40,571 nucleotides of DNA from Gomphosphaeria aponina SAG 52.96 = DSM 107014 (GTDB lineage: Bacteria > Cyanobacteriota > Cyanobacteriia > Cyanobacteriales > Gomphosphaeriaceae). The position numbers were made by a program, and so were the translations under genes. Shown here piece by piece: positions 33,734 through 40,571 of the stretch. The number at the start of each line of letters is the position of its first letter. Position 1 is the first letter of the stretch. Below the pieces are notes generated by a model that did not search any database, had not been told where the DNA came from, and was given only the letters and a program-made list of their open reading frames with translations. The stretch covers positions 1-40,571 of the forward strand of contig JADQBC010000015.1 of NCBI GenBank assembly GCA_016903655.1, read 5' to 3'.

Positions 33734-35932
33734 ATGACAGTAGCTAGCGCTATTCCTGCATTTTGTCAAGGTATTGCCTATTTTGGCAAAGAAGTTCCCC
33801 CATTAGAAAAGTATGGAAAAATAGCGGCGATCGGCCCTGATAAAACAGCCATACCCTCCCCCTCAGACCCCGCTTCTGTCTTCCAAACTCTCCTGGCTGC
33901 TGATGCCTTACGCTACTTAACACTGCAAGTTACAGCAACAAAAGCCTCTGGACACCCTGGGGGTTTTGCCAGTATTGCCGAGGCGATCGCTTCTCTCATG
34001 ATGCTCGGTTACAAAAATATCCTCACCGAAGTAGGACACCATGCCCCAGGATTTTATAGTAATATGTTCCTTGACCGTTCCCTAGAAGACATGGGCATCA
34101 AAACCGTGGAACAGTTAGGGGAACGTTTCCGAGAAATGCACGGACTCCTCGGACACCTCTCAGGACAAATACCAGGACTGCTCAACCCCGCAGGGCCATT
34201 GGGACAGGGACAACATTTTGCCATGGCAGGAGCCAAACTTCACCCAGGTATTCTCTTCCCTGTTACCATCGGCGATGGAGGTCTTGGCGAACCATATATT
34301 ATGAGTAGTTTTGGTCACTTCCACACTGCCTATCCCAAAGTTACCAACTTCCTCCCTATTTTGGTTTGGAATGGTTACTCTCAAGAACACCACAGCATGG
34401 TTTCCACCAAAACCAATGAGGAAATGATTGCCTATTGGCAAGGTAATGGTTTCCAAGAAATTATTCTGGTAAACGCCAAAGACTACGACGATGCTAACCA
34501 ACCAGGAGACTATGTAGATAGCACCAAGTTTTCCTTCCCCAAACGTTTAGAATTTACCCAAGCAGTGTTAGAAGCTACGGACAAAGCAGCCAAGTCAGCT
34601 TTGGGAGGCACCTTAACAGTACTTATTGTCAAACAACTCAAAGGTGCAGGAGTGCATAAACGGGGAGCAGCATCCCATAATCTTTACCCAGGAGATACCC
34701 TAGAAAAAGATTATATTGTCAATGCTTTACAAGAACTGGCTCTACCTCGGGCTGCTTGGGAGTTGGTGCGGACTAATTTTGAACGTTCTGCAGGCGGACC
34801 TGCTTCTCATCAGGTAGTCACAGAAAAAGAGTTACCCTTACCCGACTTAGGAACATTACCCCTCAAAGAGTTTCCTGTAAAAGGAGATAAACAAATAGCC
34901 ACCACTGCCATGGGGGAATTAGTTGGTTATGTGGGGAAAAAAGATCCTAATTTTATTGTCAGCAACGCCGATGGGAATGCTGCTTCTGGGATTAATAATA
35001 TTAACGTGGCGCTAAAAATTATCCACCCCACCGCAGACGATGCCTATTTTCAAGGGCCCAATGGTCAAGTTTACGAACCCTTGAGCGAAGATGCTTGTGC
35101 AGGGTTGGCAGCCAGTTTAGCATTATTTGGGGCGCGAACTCTGTGGTGTTCTTATGAGTCATTTGCCATTAATGGCCTTCCGATTTGGCAAACTGTAACC
35201 CAAGCCATGGCAGAGTTGCGTCGTCCCACTCCTTCTACTATTACCTTATTTACTGCAGGAGCATTAGAACAAGGACGCAATGGCTGGACTCACCAGCGGC
35301 CCGAAATTGAAAATTACTTCGCCGCCATGATGCGCAATGGGAACATTTTTCCTCTTTTCCCCTGTGATGCAAATAGTATTCAGATATGTTATGAGTGGGC
35401 ATTGGGGACAAAAAATAAAGGAGTGACCATTACTGCGAGTAAATCACCTTTACCAGTACTTACTACTTTTGCCCAAACCCGTCAAGCTTTAGAAGATGGT
35501 GGAGTAATACTCCATGAGAGTGAAGGGAAAAAGAAAGTTGTCTTTGCAGTAATTGGCGATATGACCCTGATTCCTGTATTTGATGCAGCTTTACATCTAG
35601 AAAATAAGGGAATAGGTGTGCGCATTGTTTCTATTATTAGTCCTCGTCGCCTATATCGTCCGAGTGATGTTGCTTGGGAGACTTGTAAATATCCTGACAG
35701 TCATTTCTTAGATGATGCAGGGTTTGAAAAGTTGTTTGCAGGTGATGCTTTAATCGGCGTTACTGGGGGGACAAGCGCCATGTTAGAACCAGTAATGTTG
35801 CGCAGCAATGTCAAACGGGATACCTTCGCTTGGAAGCGAGGGGAAACAACAGCAAGTGCAGGCGAAATTATGGCCTTTAATGGTTTAACTGCAGAAGCTT
35901 TAGCCCAACGTGCTCAGGAGTTGATGGATTAA
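33734..35932 (+). CDS. Phosphoketolase/transketolase-type TPP enzyme (short cyanobacterial form)
   Basis: A 732-residue thiamine-diphosphate enzyme. Phosphoketolases cleave xylulose 5-phosphate (some also fructose 6-phosphate) with phosphate to acetyl phosphate and an aldose phosphate, bypassing part of glycolysis. Visible landmarks are TKASGHPGG (transketolase-like N-terminus), GHHAPGFYSN, GQIPGLLNP, the GDG cofactor segment IGDGGLGEPY and GYSQEHHSM. It is shorter than the ~790-820 residues of well-studied phosphoketolases and its GDG region is unlike their GDGEAETG, so the substrate is less certain than the fold. AGAGG precedes the ATG. Codons 28-37 overlap the 31-bp repeat also found at 31502. 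Confidence 0.75.
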   Translation: MTVASAIPAFCQGIAYFGKEVPPLEKYGKIAAIGPDKTAIPSPSDPASVFQTLLAADALRYLTLQVTATKASGHPGGFASIAEAIASLMMLGYKNILTEVGHHAPGFYSNMFLDRSLEDMGIKTVEQLGERFREMHGLLGHLSGQIPGLLNPAGPLGQGQHFAMAGAKLHPGILFPVTIGDGGLGEPYIMSSFGHFHTAYPKVTNFLPILVWNGYSQEHHSMVSTKTNEEMIAYWQGNGFQEIILVNAKDYDDANQPGDYVDSTKFSFPKRLEFTQAVLEATDKAAKSALGGTLTVLIVKQLKGAGVHKRGAASHNLYPGDTLEKDYIVNALQELALPRAAWELVRTNFERSAGGPASHQVVTEKELPLPDLGTLPLKEFPVKGDKQIATTAMGELVGYVGKKDPNFIVSNADGNAASGINNINVALKIIHPTADDAYFQGPNGQVYEPLSEDACAGLAASLALFGARTLWCSYESFAINGLPIWQTVTQAMAELRRPTPSTITLFTAGALEQGRNGWTHQRPEIENYFAAMMRNGNIFPLFPCDANSIQICYEWALGTKNKGVTITASKSPLPVLTTFAQTRQALEDGGVILHESEGKKKVVFAVIGDMTLIPVFDAALHLENKGIGVRIVSIISPRRLYRPSDVAWETCKYPDSHFLDDAGFEKLFAGDALIGVTGGTSAMLEPVMLRSNVKRDTFAWKRGETTASAGEIMAFNGLTAEALAQRAQELMD

Positions 35933-35944
35933 TTAATTTTTCAT

Positions 35945-35961
35945 GGTGGGCATTGCCCACC
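35945..35961. repeat. Short palindrome after the phosphoketolase gene
   Basis: GGTGGGCA and TGCCCACC around one base, 12 bp after the stop codon and between convergent genes. It could act as a weak stem at the end of both transcripts but has no T-run. Confidence 0.5.
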
Positions 35962-35986
35962 CAAAAGATTTTCAGGAAAGGTGATC

Positions 35987-36208
35987 TCAACTAACTTGTA
36001 AAGGCAACTGTAGTGTCTGTGGCTGTGGTAATTCCTTACCCATTTGCTGATAACCATACACTAAATCTTCTAAAACTTCCTTGGCGTTTTCAAATGCTTC
36101 TATATATGTTTCGCCGTAAGTTCGAGCATATTTTCCCCACTCTGGTAAACTAGCAACATAGGCTTGATCTTCTTCAGACCATTGAATTAAAATACTATAT
36201 TTCATCAC
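35987..36208 (-). CDS. HicB-like antitoxin-family protein, solitary
   Basis: A 73-residue protein with the HicB fold: YSILIQWSEEDQAYVASLPEWG, then YGETYIEAFENAKEVLEDL. HicB proteins usually neutralise the mRNA-cleaving toxin HicA and repress the operon. No HicA-like gene (about 60 residues, with a conserved His) is seen on either side: downstream is the phosphoketolase gene and upstream a TnpB remnant. It also lacks an obvious C-terminal DNA-binding domain. It may be an orphan or act on a distant partner. Confidence 0.75.
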   Translation of the reverse strand: MMKYSILIQWSEEDQAYVASLPEWGKYARTYGETYIEAFENAKEVLEDLVYGYQQMGKELPQPQTLQLPLQVS

Positions 36209-36222
36209 TCATTCTGATACAT

Positions 36223-36474
36223 TTATGCGGTAAAACGTGACATATCGCCACATTTTACAACAATAGCATCGTTATCAATAACGATGGAGGTATCCCTCAA
36301 AGCTTTTAACAATATGTTAAAAGCACCATTCCAATCTCGTGGTAAGGTATGACCACATTCTGGACATTTAAATTTTTTGTTTCCGCTTGTCTTATCTAAG
36401 GGATAATTCTCTAAAAATATAATATTACTACTTGGGGGGTTAAACTCAACCTCTTGAATAAAAATATATAACAC
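36223..36474 (-). pseudogene. TnpB (IS200/IS605 OrfB) C-terminal remnant
   Basis: The last ~50 residues match the zinc-ribbon and third catalytic region of TnpB: FKCPECGHTLPRDWNGAFNI, with the final catalytic Asp in RDWN, ending VVKCGDMSRFTA. The first Cys pair of the ribbon and the whole RuvC body upstream are missing; the preceding ~35 codons look unrelated. It is a decayed transposon fragment, 14 bp from the HicB-like gene. Confidence 0.8.
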
Positions 36475-36498
36475 TTAACCAAAATTTAAGATTTAAAC

Positions 36499-36539
36499 CT
36501 TAACCTTTTCATAACCAAAGCTTAACCTCATCTTAATTG
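36499..36539 (+). promoter_or_regulatory. Four-unit Pho box upstream of beta-helix gene 1
   Basis: Four 8-bp units at an exact 11-bp period: CTTAACCT (36499), CATAACCA (36510), CTTAACCT (36521) and CTTAATTG (36532). This is the arrangement of cyanobacterial Pho boxes bound by the PhoB-type regulator SphR. It ends 53 bp before the start codon. The same site is conserved upstream of the second gene. Confidence 0.75.
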
Positions 36540-36592
36540 ACAAATTTTTCAAATCTGGGGACGATGATGGTTGTCAATTTCAAGCTAAATAA

Positions 36593-37441
36593 ATGGCAAC
36601 TTTCAACGTAACTAACATTAAGGACAGCGGAGCAGGATCTTTAAGAACAGCGATTGCAAACGCAAACAGAACAGTAGCTCCAGACATAATCAAGTTTGCT
36701 ACCAGCACTAATGGCAAAACCATCCAACTGAATAGTGTTTTAAACGTTACTAACCCCGTAGATATCATTGGCAATGGAACAGCTAGCACAACAGTTGCTG
36801 GGAAAAGCACTTTTGATACCTTTGCTGTTCAGAAAGGTACGGTAACTTTTCAGAAATTAACCATTACTAAAGGTAATGATAATGTTGATATCACTGGCAA
36901 TTCAACCAAGGTTACTTTAACCGATGTTGTTTTATCTAGCGCCGCAGATGACGGCTTTGATTTATCTGGAAATACTAACACAGTAACCTTAGATAAGGTT
37001 ATTAGTAAAGACAATACAGAAACTGGTGTAGAGATTGATGGTGACACAAATATCTTAACCATCAAAAACAGTGAACTGACTGGCAATCAAAGTACTGATG
37101 GTAGTCTGTTCTTAGACGCTGATGGCACAGGAAACACAGTTCTGGTAACCAACACCAAAATCTCAAACAATGCTGATGATGGAGTAGATATTGATTCTAC
37201 CGATAATCTGCTATTTTTTGGAGACGTTACTTTTGAAGGCAATTTGGATGATGGTATATCCATTGATGGGGACAGAAACGATGTGACTTTCTATCGTGGT
37301 GGTTTTATCAATAACGGTGATTTTGGAGTTGAATTAAAAGCAAATCTAAATCGGGTATTTGGTGTTGATGTACCTTTTACTAATAATCCTTCGGGAAATG
37401 TTGGTGATTTGGGCACAGGTAACACTGTTATGTTTATGTAG
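36593..37441 (+). CDS. Parallel beta-helix protein 1, predicted phosphate-starvation regulated
   Basis: A 282-residue protein. After TNIKDSGAGSLRTAI, typical of the first turn of pectate-lyase-like right-handed beta-helices, rungs of ~21-23 residues repeat, marked by DDGFDLSGNTN, TGVEIDGDTN, DDGVDIDSTDN and DDGISIDGDRN. No signal peptide, membrane segment or catalytic site is recognisable, so location and function are unknown. Asp/Asn-rich turns could bind calcium. The first ~150 residues are almost identical to the next gene, and the second halves differ. A Pho box lies upstream, so induction by phosphate limitation is inferred. Confidence 0.8.
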   Translation: MATFNVTNIKDSGAGSLRTAIANANRTVAPDIIKFATSTNGKTIQLNSVLNVTNPVDIIGNGTASTTVAGKSTFDTFAVQKGTVTFQKLTITKGNDNVDITGNSTKVTLTDVVLSSAADDGFDLSGNTNTVTLDKVISKDNTETGVEIDGDTNILTIKNSELTGNQSTDGSLFLDADGTGNTVLVTNTKISNNADDGVDIDSTDNLLFFGDVTFEGNLDDGISIDGDRNDVTFYRGGFINNGDFGVELKANLNRVFGVDVPFTNNPSGNVGDLGTGNTVMFM

Positions 37442-37670
37442 AATTAATACCTGAGTCTCTGATTTGATAACAAGCGCTTTTATGTGTTTAGTTATCAATC
37501 ACCCTTGTGGTTAAGTATGTATTCTTCAATAGCAGACATTAATTGAAGACTTAGGCAAAATTCAGTTTAGGGGCGCAACATGGTTGCCCCCTTACTGCTG
37601 GTGTGCCTAACTGATCAGAAGTTAATTGAATAAAAATTTAGATTACTTAAGTAAAATTTAACCTTTAACC

Positions 37671-37711
37671 CTTAACCTTTTCATAACCAAAGCTTAACCT
37701 CATCTTAATCG
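37671..37711 (+). promoter_or_regulatory. Four-unit Pho box upstream of beta-helix gene 2
   Basis: CTTAACCT (37671), CATAACCA (37682), CTTAACCT (37693) and CTTAATCG (37704), again at 11-bp period and 53 bp before the start codon. It differs from the first site by one base within the units (TTG to TCG in the last). An extra TTTAACCT lies at 37657. Downstream, GATAAT (37735) may be the -10. Confidence 0.75.
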
Positions 37712-37764
37712 ACAAATTTTTAAAATTGAGGGACGATAATAACTGTTGAGTTCAAATTAAATAA

Positions 37765-38670
37765 ATGGCAACTTTCACCGTAACTAACATTAATGACAGC
37801 GGGGCAGGATCTTTAAGAACAGCGATTACAAACGCAAACAAAACTGTAGCTAAAGACATAATCAAGTTTGCTACCAGCACTAATGGCAAAACCATCCAAT
37901 CCAATAGTGTTTTAAACGTTACTAACCCCGTAGATATCATCGGCAATGGAACAGCTAGCACAACAGTTGCTGGGAAAAGCACTTTTGATACCTTTGCTGT
38001 TCAGAAAGGTACGGTAACTTTTCAGAAATTAACCATTACTAAAGGTAATGATAATGTTGATATCACTGGCAATTCAACCAACGTTACTTTAAAAGACGTT
38101 GTACTATCTAATGCAGCAGATGACGGCTTTGATTTATCTGGAAATACTAACACAGTAACCTTAGATAAGGTTATTAGTAAAACTAATACAGAAACTGGTG
38201 TAGAGATTGATGGTGACAATAATAAATTAACCATCAAGAACAGTGAACTGAGTGGCAATAAAAGTCCTGATGGTGCTCTTTTCCTAGATCAGGATGGTAC
38301 CAAAAATACTGTTACTGTAAGCGCAACCAAAATCATCAACAATAATGATGATGGAGTAGATATTGATTCTAACGACAATATTCTCAATTTTCATGGCGTT
38401 ACTCTTACTGGCAATACTGATGATGGTATATCCGTTGATGGGGACAGAAACAAAATAAATTTTTCTTCTCCTAAGAGTCCGATTAACAACAAAGATTGTG
38501 GCATTGAATTAAAAGGAAAAGATAACGTTCTAACTGGCACTAAAACACAAATCACCTTTAGTGGAAATCCTGGTGGAAACATTACTGATTTGGGCTCAGG
38601 TAACAAAATTAGTTCTTTGGACAGGAATGAGTTTCTGGAGTTGATTGCCGATCGCTCAGTTTTCTTCTAA
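37765..38670 (+). CDS. Parallel beta-helix protein 2, paralogue of the preceding gene
   Basis: A 301-residue protein with the same first turn (TNINDSGAGSLRTAI) and the same Asp/Asn-rich rungs (DDGFDLSGNTN, TGVEIDGDNN, DDGVDIDSNDN, DDGISVDGDRN). Its last third diverges from gene 1 and ends in an extra segment (SSLDRNEFLELIADRSVFF) that gene 1 lacks. No signal peptide or catalytic motif is seen. The gene and its upstream region form a tandem duplication with a period of 1172 bp. A terminator follows at 38745. Confidence 0.8.
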   Translation: MATFTVTNINDSGAGSLRTAITNANKTVAKDIIKFATSTNGKTIQSNSVLNVTNPVDIIGNGTASTTVAGKSTFDTFAVQKGTVTFQKLTITKGNDNVDITGNSTNVTLKDVVLSNAADDGFDLSGNTNTVTLDKVISKTNTETGVEIDGDNNKLTIKNSELSGNKSPDGALFLDQDGTKNTVTVSATKIINNNDDGVDIDSNDNILNFHGVTLTGNTDDGISVDGDRNKINFSSPKSPINNKDCGIELKGKDNVLTGTKTQITFSGNPGGNITDLGSGNKISSLDRNEFLELIADRSVFF

Positions 38671-38744
38671 TTAGATAAATTGTGGCGCAATTAATCCTCT
38701 CATTTTTGAGCCAATTGCGTAGCACGAAATAAATAGCTAAAAAT

Positions 38745-38784
38745 ACCCCTACCTGAGTTAACCTTGGGTAGGGGTTATTTTTTT
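38745..38784 (+). terminator. Rho-independent terminator after beta-helix gene 2
   Basis: Stem ACCCCTACC (38745-38753) with GGTAGGGGT (38767-38775), a 13-base loop and then TATTTTTTT. It lies 75 bp after the stop codon in the plus direction. Confidence 0.8.
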
Positions 38785-38848
38785 AGAGGATACCGAAATT
38801 ACTAGAAGAAGAAATAACTTCATGGATGTGTTTTAAAAAATTCAGAGT

Positions 38849-38854
38849 TATAAT
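38849..38854 (+). promoter_or_regulatory. Predicted -10 element of the 59-residue gene
   Basis: TATAAT, 28 bp before the start codon at 38883, giving a leader of about 22 nt that contains AGAGG. No clear -35 at 17 bp. Confidence 0.45.
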
Positions 38855-38882
38855 CTAAATAGTCGGGGCCAGAGGTAAGAAA

Positions 38883-39062
38883 ATGACTGTAGAAGAAAAA
38901 GCAGAACTTTACCGAAATCTCAGGGAAACCAAGGAAATACAGAAACTAAGAAAACATTGGTTGATATTTATTGTTAAGGATATTGTAGTTTTTGTTCTTG
39001 TCATCTTCCCAAGTCCCCCAGGGTGTGAGTTGTTAAAGGGAGCATCTCAGTTTTTGTCGTGA
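38883..39062 (+). CDS. Small single-span membrane protein (59 residues)
   Basis: Starts MTVEEKAELYRNLRETKEIQ, a charged, probably helical N-terminus, continues with one hydrophobic segment (WLIFIVKDIVVFVLVIF, ~26-42) and ends with a short polar tail containing Pro-Ser-Pro-Pro-Gly and one Cys. AGAGG lies six bases before the ATG and a TATAAT further upstream, so it has its own expression signals. It sits between a terminator and a dispersed repeat. Not recognised; it could be a toxin-like peptide or a small regulatory membrane protein, but nothing in the sequence decides this. Confidence 0.6.
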   Translation: MTVEEKAELYRNLRETKEIQKLRKHWLIFIVKDIVVFVLVIFPSPPGCELLKGASQFLS

Positions 39063-39067
39063 TAAAT

Positions 39068-39145
39068 TGTACAATTTCTTACGGGGCGGGTTTAGCAAAG
39101 AGCTTTGTCATCAAGTGCGTTAAATTTAAATCAAAACCCGCCCCG
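39068..39145. repeat. Dispersed GGGGCGGGTTT repeat, copy 3
   Basis: TGTACAATTTCTTACGGGGC followed by GGGTTT at the left and AAAACCCGCCCCG at the right, able to pair as a stem. Same family as 21806-21876 and 31541-31745. Lies between the 59-residue gene and the Uma2 gene, 38 bp before the latter. Confidence 0.75.
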
Positions 39146-39183
39146 TATTTTGATTTTTTTGAAAATCTTAGGAATTTGCCAAA

Positions 39184-39771
39184 ATGACAGCACAATTAAT
39201 TGAGAAAATTAAGCCAGTTGGTGAACAACGATTTGTTTTCCCAGGTTATTACAATTGGCAACAATTTAAGGCAATTCAAGCTTTACTTGAAGAAGTACCA
39301 GGGGTGAGCATAACTTATTTAGATGGGTGTGTGGAACTGATGACAACTGGAGAAAAACATGAAAGAATCAAAAAGTTTTTGGCAATTCTTTTAGAAGCTT
39401 ATTTCTTTGAATTGGGGATTAAATTTATCCCAGTGGGAAACGCAACTCGTGAAAGTAAGGGCGCTTCATTTGAACCTGATGAATCTTATTATCTTGGGGA
39501 AAAAAAAGATAATCCCAACTTGGCTGTGGAAATTATCTTAACTAGCGGGGGAATAGATAAATTAGAAAAATATAAGCGGTTTCAAATTACTGAGGTTTGG
39601 TTTTGGGAAAATAATCAGCTTTCTATTTATTATTTAGAAAAAAATAAATATGAACAAGTTCAAGAGAGTAAATTATTGCCAGATTTAGATATAGCTTTGC
39701 TGGTGCGTTGCGTGCAAATGTCCGATATTTTGGACGCAAGAACAGAGTTTCTTAACACAATTCGTCAGTAG
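39184..39771 (+). CDS. Uma2-family protein (DUF820)
   Basis: A 195-residue Uma2 protein of a different subgroup from the pair at 31742-32938. Landmarks: YYNWQQFKAIQALLEEVPGV, ITYLDGCVELM, the PD/ExK-like core with FEPDESYYLG and NLAVEIILTSGG, then KLEKYKRFQITEVWFWENNQLSIY. The expected nuclease Asp and Glu are present. The biological role of the family is unknown. The gene has no close partner; 91 bp separate it from the next gene. Confidence 0.88.
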   Translation: MTAQLIEKIKPVGEQRFVFPGYYNWQQFKAIQALLEEVPGVSITYLDGCVELMTTGEKHERIKKFLAILLEAYFFELGIKFIPVGNATRESKGASFEPDESYYLGEKKDNPNLAVEIILTSGGIDKLEKYKRFQITEVWFWENNQLSIYYLEKNKYEQVQESKLLPDLDIALLVRCVQMSDILDARTEFLNTIRQ

Positions 39772-39862
39772 TAAGACGACCATGGAAGAGGCGATCGCTT
39801 CTTGGGATGCAACTGAATTTATACTAGAATATAATTAAGAACCAATTGATGAGATTAGAGCT

Positions 39863-40504
39863 ATGCGACCAGATTTAGAAGGTTTAGAAATTACCAAAGG
39901 GGAACTAAAAAAATTAACTGGTATTGAAATAATCAATGATTTAAATTCTAATGCTTTAGATGACTTACTGGTGAGTTTAAGTTTGGTATTGCCAGTAACA
40001 ATTATTCTGTTTTTAGGTTTTAATTTTTTGAATTTTAGATTTACCTTAGAGTTTTATTTATTAGTGTTAATTATTTTTACAATAGCCAGCCTATATATTT
40101 GGGTTGCTTTATTCATTGAGAAGAGAAAAGTCAAAAATAATAATCACTTGATGAAATTGATTTCTGAAATCAAACAGTATAATATTTTGATTCGCAATAT
40201 AGATGTTTTAGACCAATTAGAAGCAGCGGGAAATTCTGTAAGTATCGGAGAAAGAGAGCAAGTAATAGAATCATTAAAAATAACCAGAAGTAATATTGAA
40301 CGAGCCTTGAAAACAGAAAGAATTTTAAGAGAAAATCCAGGTTTTCGACCAGACCAATTTGCAATTGATTTGACAAGTTTAAGGGGGATACAAATTACTG
40401 AACAAGCTACTGAATATGGAAGAATACTAAACGAAGCTTTGGAAATAGGTATAAGTGTAGAAGAAGAAATGGTTAAATTACAGCGGCGGGGAGATAAATA
40501 TTAA
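39863..40504 (+). CDS. Unrecognised protein with two membrane segments and a helical tail
   Basis: A 213-residue protein. The N-terminal ~33 residues are soluble, two hydrophobic segments follow (~34-55 and ~61-85, LVSLSLVLPVTIILFLGF and FYLLVLIIFTIASLYIWV), and the C-terminal ~120 residues are charged and mostly helical (ISEIKQYNILIRNIDVLDQL, ERALKTERILRE), probably a coiled coil in the cytoplasm. No motif suggests a catalytic function. It is followed after 50 bp by another gene start on the same strand. Confidence 0.7.
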   Translation: MRPDLEGLEITKGELKKLTGIEIINDLNSNALDDLLVSLSLVLPVTIILFLGFNFLNFRFTLEFYLLVLIIFTIASLYIWVALFIEKRKVKNNNHLMKLISEIKQYNILIRNIDVLDQLEAAGNSVSIGEREQVIESLKITRSNIERALKTERILRENPGFRPDQFAIDLTSLRGIQITEQATEYGRILNEALEIGISVEEEMVKLQRRGDKY

Positions 40505-40554
40505 ATCTCCACAAAGCAAAACCCTAAAATTATCAGACATAGGAGTATTTAAAT

Positions 40555-40571
40555 ATGACAGCAAAATTACT
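40555..40571 (+). CDS. Start of a further gene, cut by the window edge
   Basis: ATG followed by codons for TAKL. AGGAG lies at 40541-40545, nine bases before the ATG, which is the best ribosome-binding site in this part of the window. MTA- resembles the start of the Uma2 gene at 39184, but five codons are too few to identify it. Confidence 0.5.

Noticed and set aside
36223..36474. Functional TnpB or small zinc-finger protein
   Set aside because: Only one CxxC remains, the RuvC body is missing, and the first third is unrelated sequence.
39782..39838. 18-codon open frame MEEAIASWDATEFILEYN
   Set aside because: Very short, with no ribosome-binding site; possibly a fragment of a decayed gene, not enough to call.

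Overview
The window reads as chromosomal DNA of a cyanobacterium, probably filamentous. Evidence: the octamer GCGATCGC (HIP1) recurs in genes and spacers; a complete phototaxis signalling operon of the cyanobacterial pix/ptx type is present; Uma2- and DUF29-type genes typical of cyanobacteria occur; base composition is AT-rich; and spacers are full of heptanucleotide tandem arrays, palindromes and MITE-like elements. No tRNA, rRNA, CRISPR array or complete insertion sequence was found.

Layout. (1) 1-4061: a large single-chain restriction-modification enzyme on the minus strand. The last 465 bp of this locus are duplicated downstream, next to a ~90-bp segment present in both orientations. (2) 4062-4756: a spacer made of repeats, including a MITE with a second small element nested in it. 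(3) 4757-7171: a hybrid cluster protein gene (hcp) divergent from a Crp/Fnr-type regulator, with an FNR/DNR-like operator between them in class II position for hcp. (4) 7177-13580: a membrane protein and a GT39-like glycosyltransferase (minus), then a GT4 glycosyltransferase, a sulfotransferase and a nucleotide-sugar (UDP-glucuronate type) epimerase (plus). Together they suggest synthesis of a sulfated, uronic-acid-containing surface polysaccharide. (5) 13905-24151: pixG-pixH-pixI-pixJ-pixL on the minus strand. These encode a PATAN-receiver protein, a CheY, a CheW, a soluble chemoreceptor with five GAF domains, and a CheA-receiver hybrid. The operon is interrupted by repeat-rich spacers. (6) 24565-31489: ilvD, then two paralogous FHA-PAS-PAS-GGDEF-EAL proteins whose catalytic motifs have decayed differently. 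(7) 31742-33598: two tandem Uma2 genes and a DUF29 gene. (8) 33734-35932: a thiamine-diphosphate phosphoketolase-type enzyme. (9) 35987-36474: a solitary HicB-like gene and a TnpB remnant. (10) 36593-38670: two tandem parallel beta-helix proteins, each preceded by a near-perfect four-unit Pho box. (11) 38883-40571: a 59-residue membrane protein, another Uma2 gene, a membrane/coiled-coil protein and the first codons of a further gene.

Connections. The pix operon and the neighbouring cyclic-di-GMP proteins plausibly link light sensing to motility or aggregation, and the polysaccharide genes lie on the other side of the operon. The hcp/regulator pair looks like a self-contained nitrosative or anoxic stress unit. 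The beta-helix pair looks like a recently duplicated phosphate-starvation module whose protein function is unknown; I consider it the best candidate here for an undescribed system. All functions are inferred from sequence motifs and family knowledge; no search was run.
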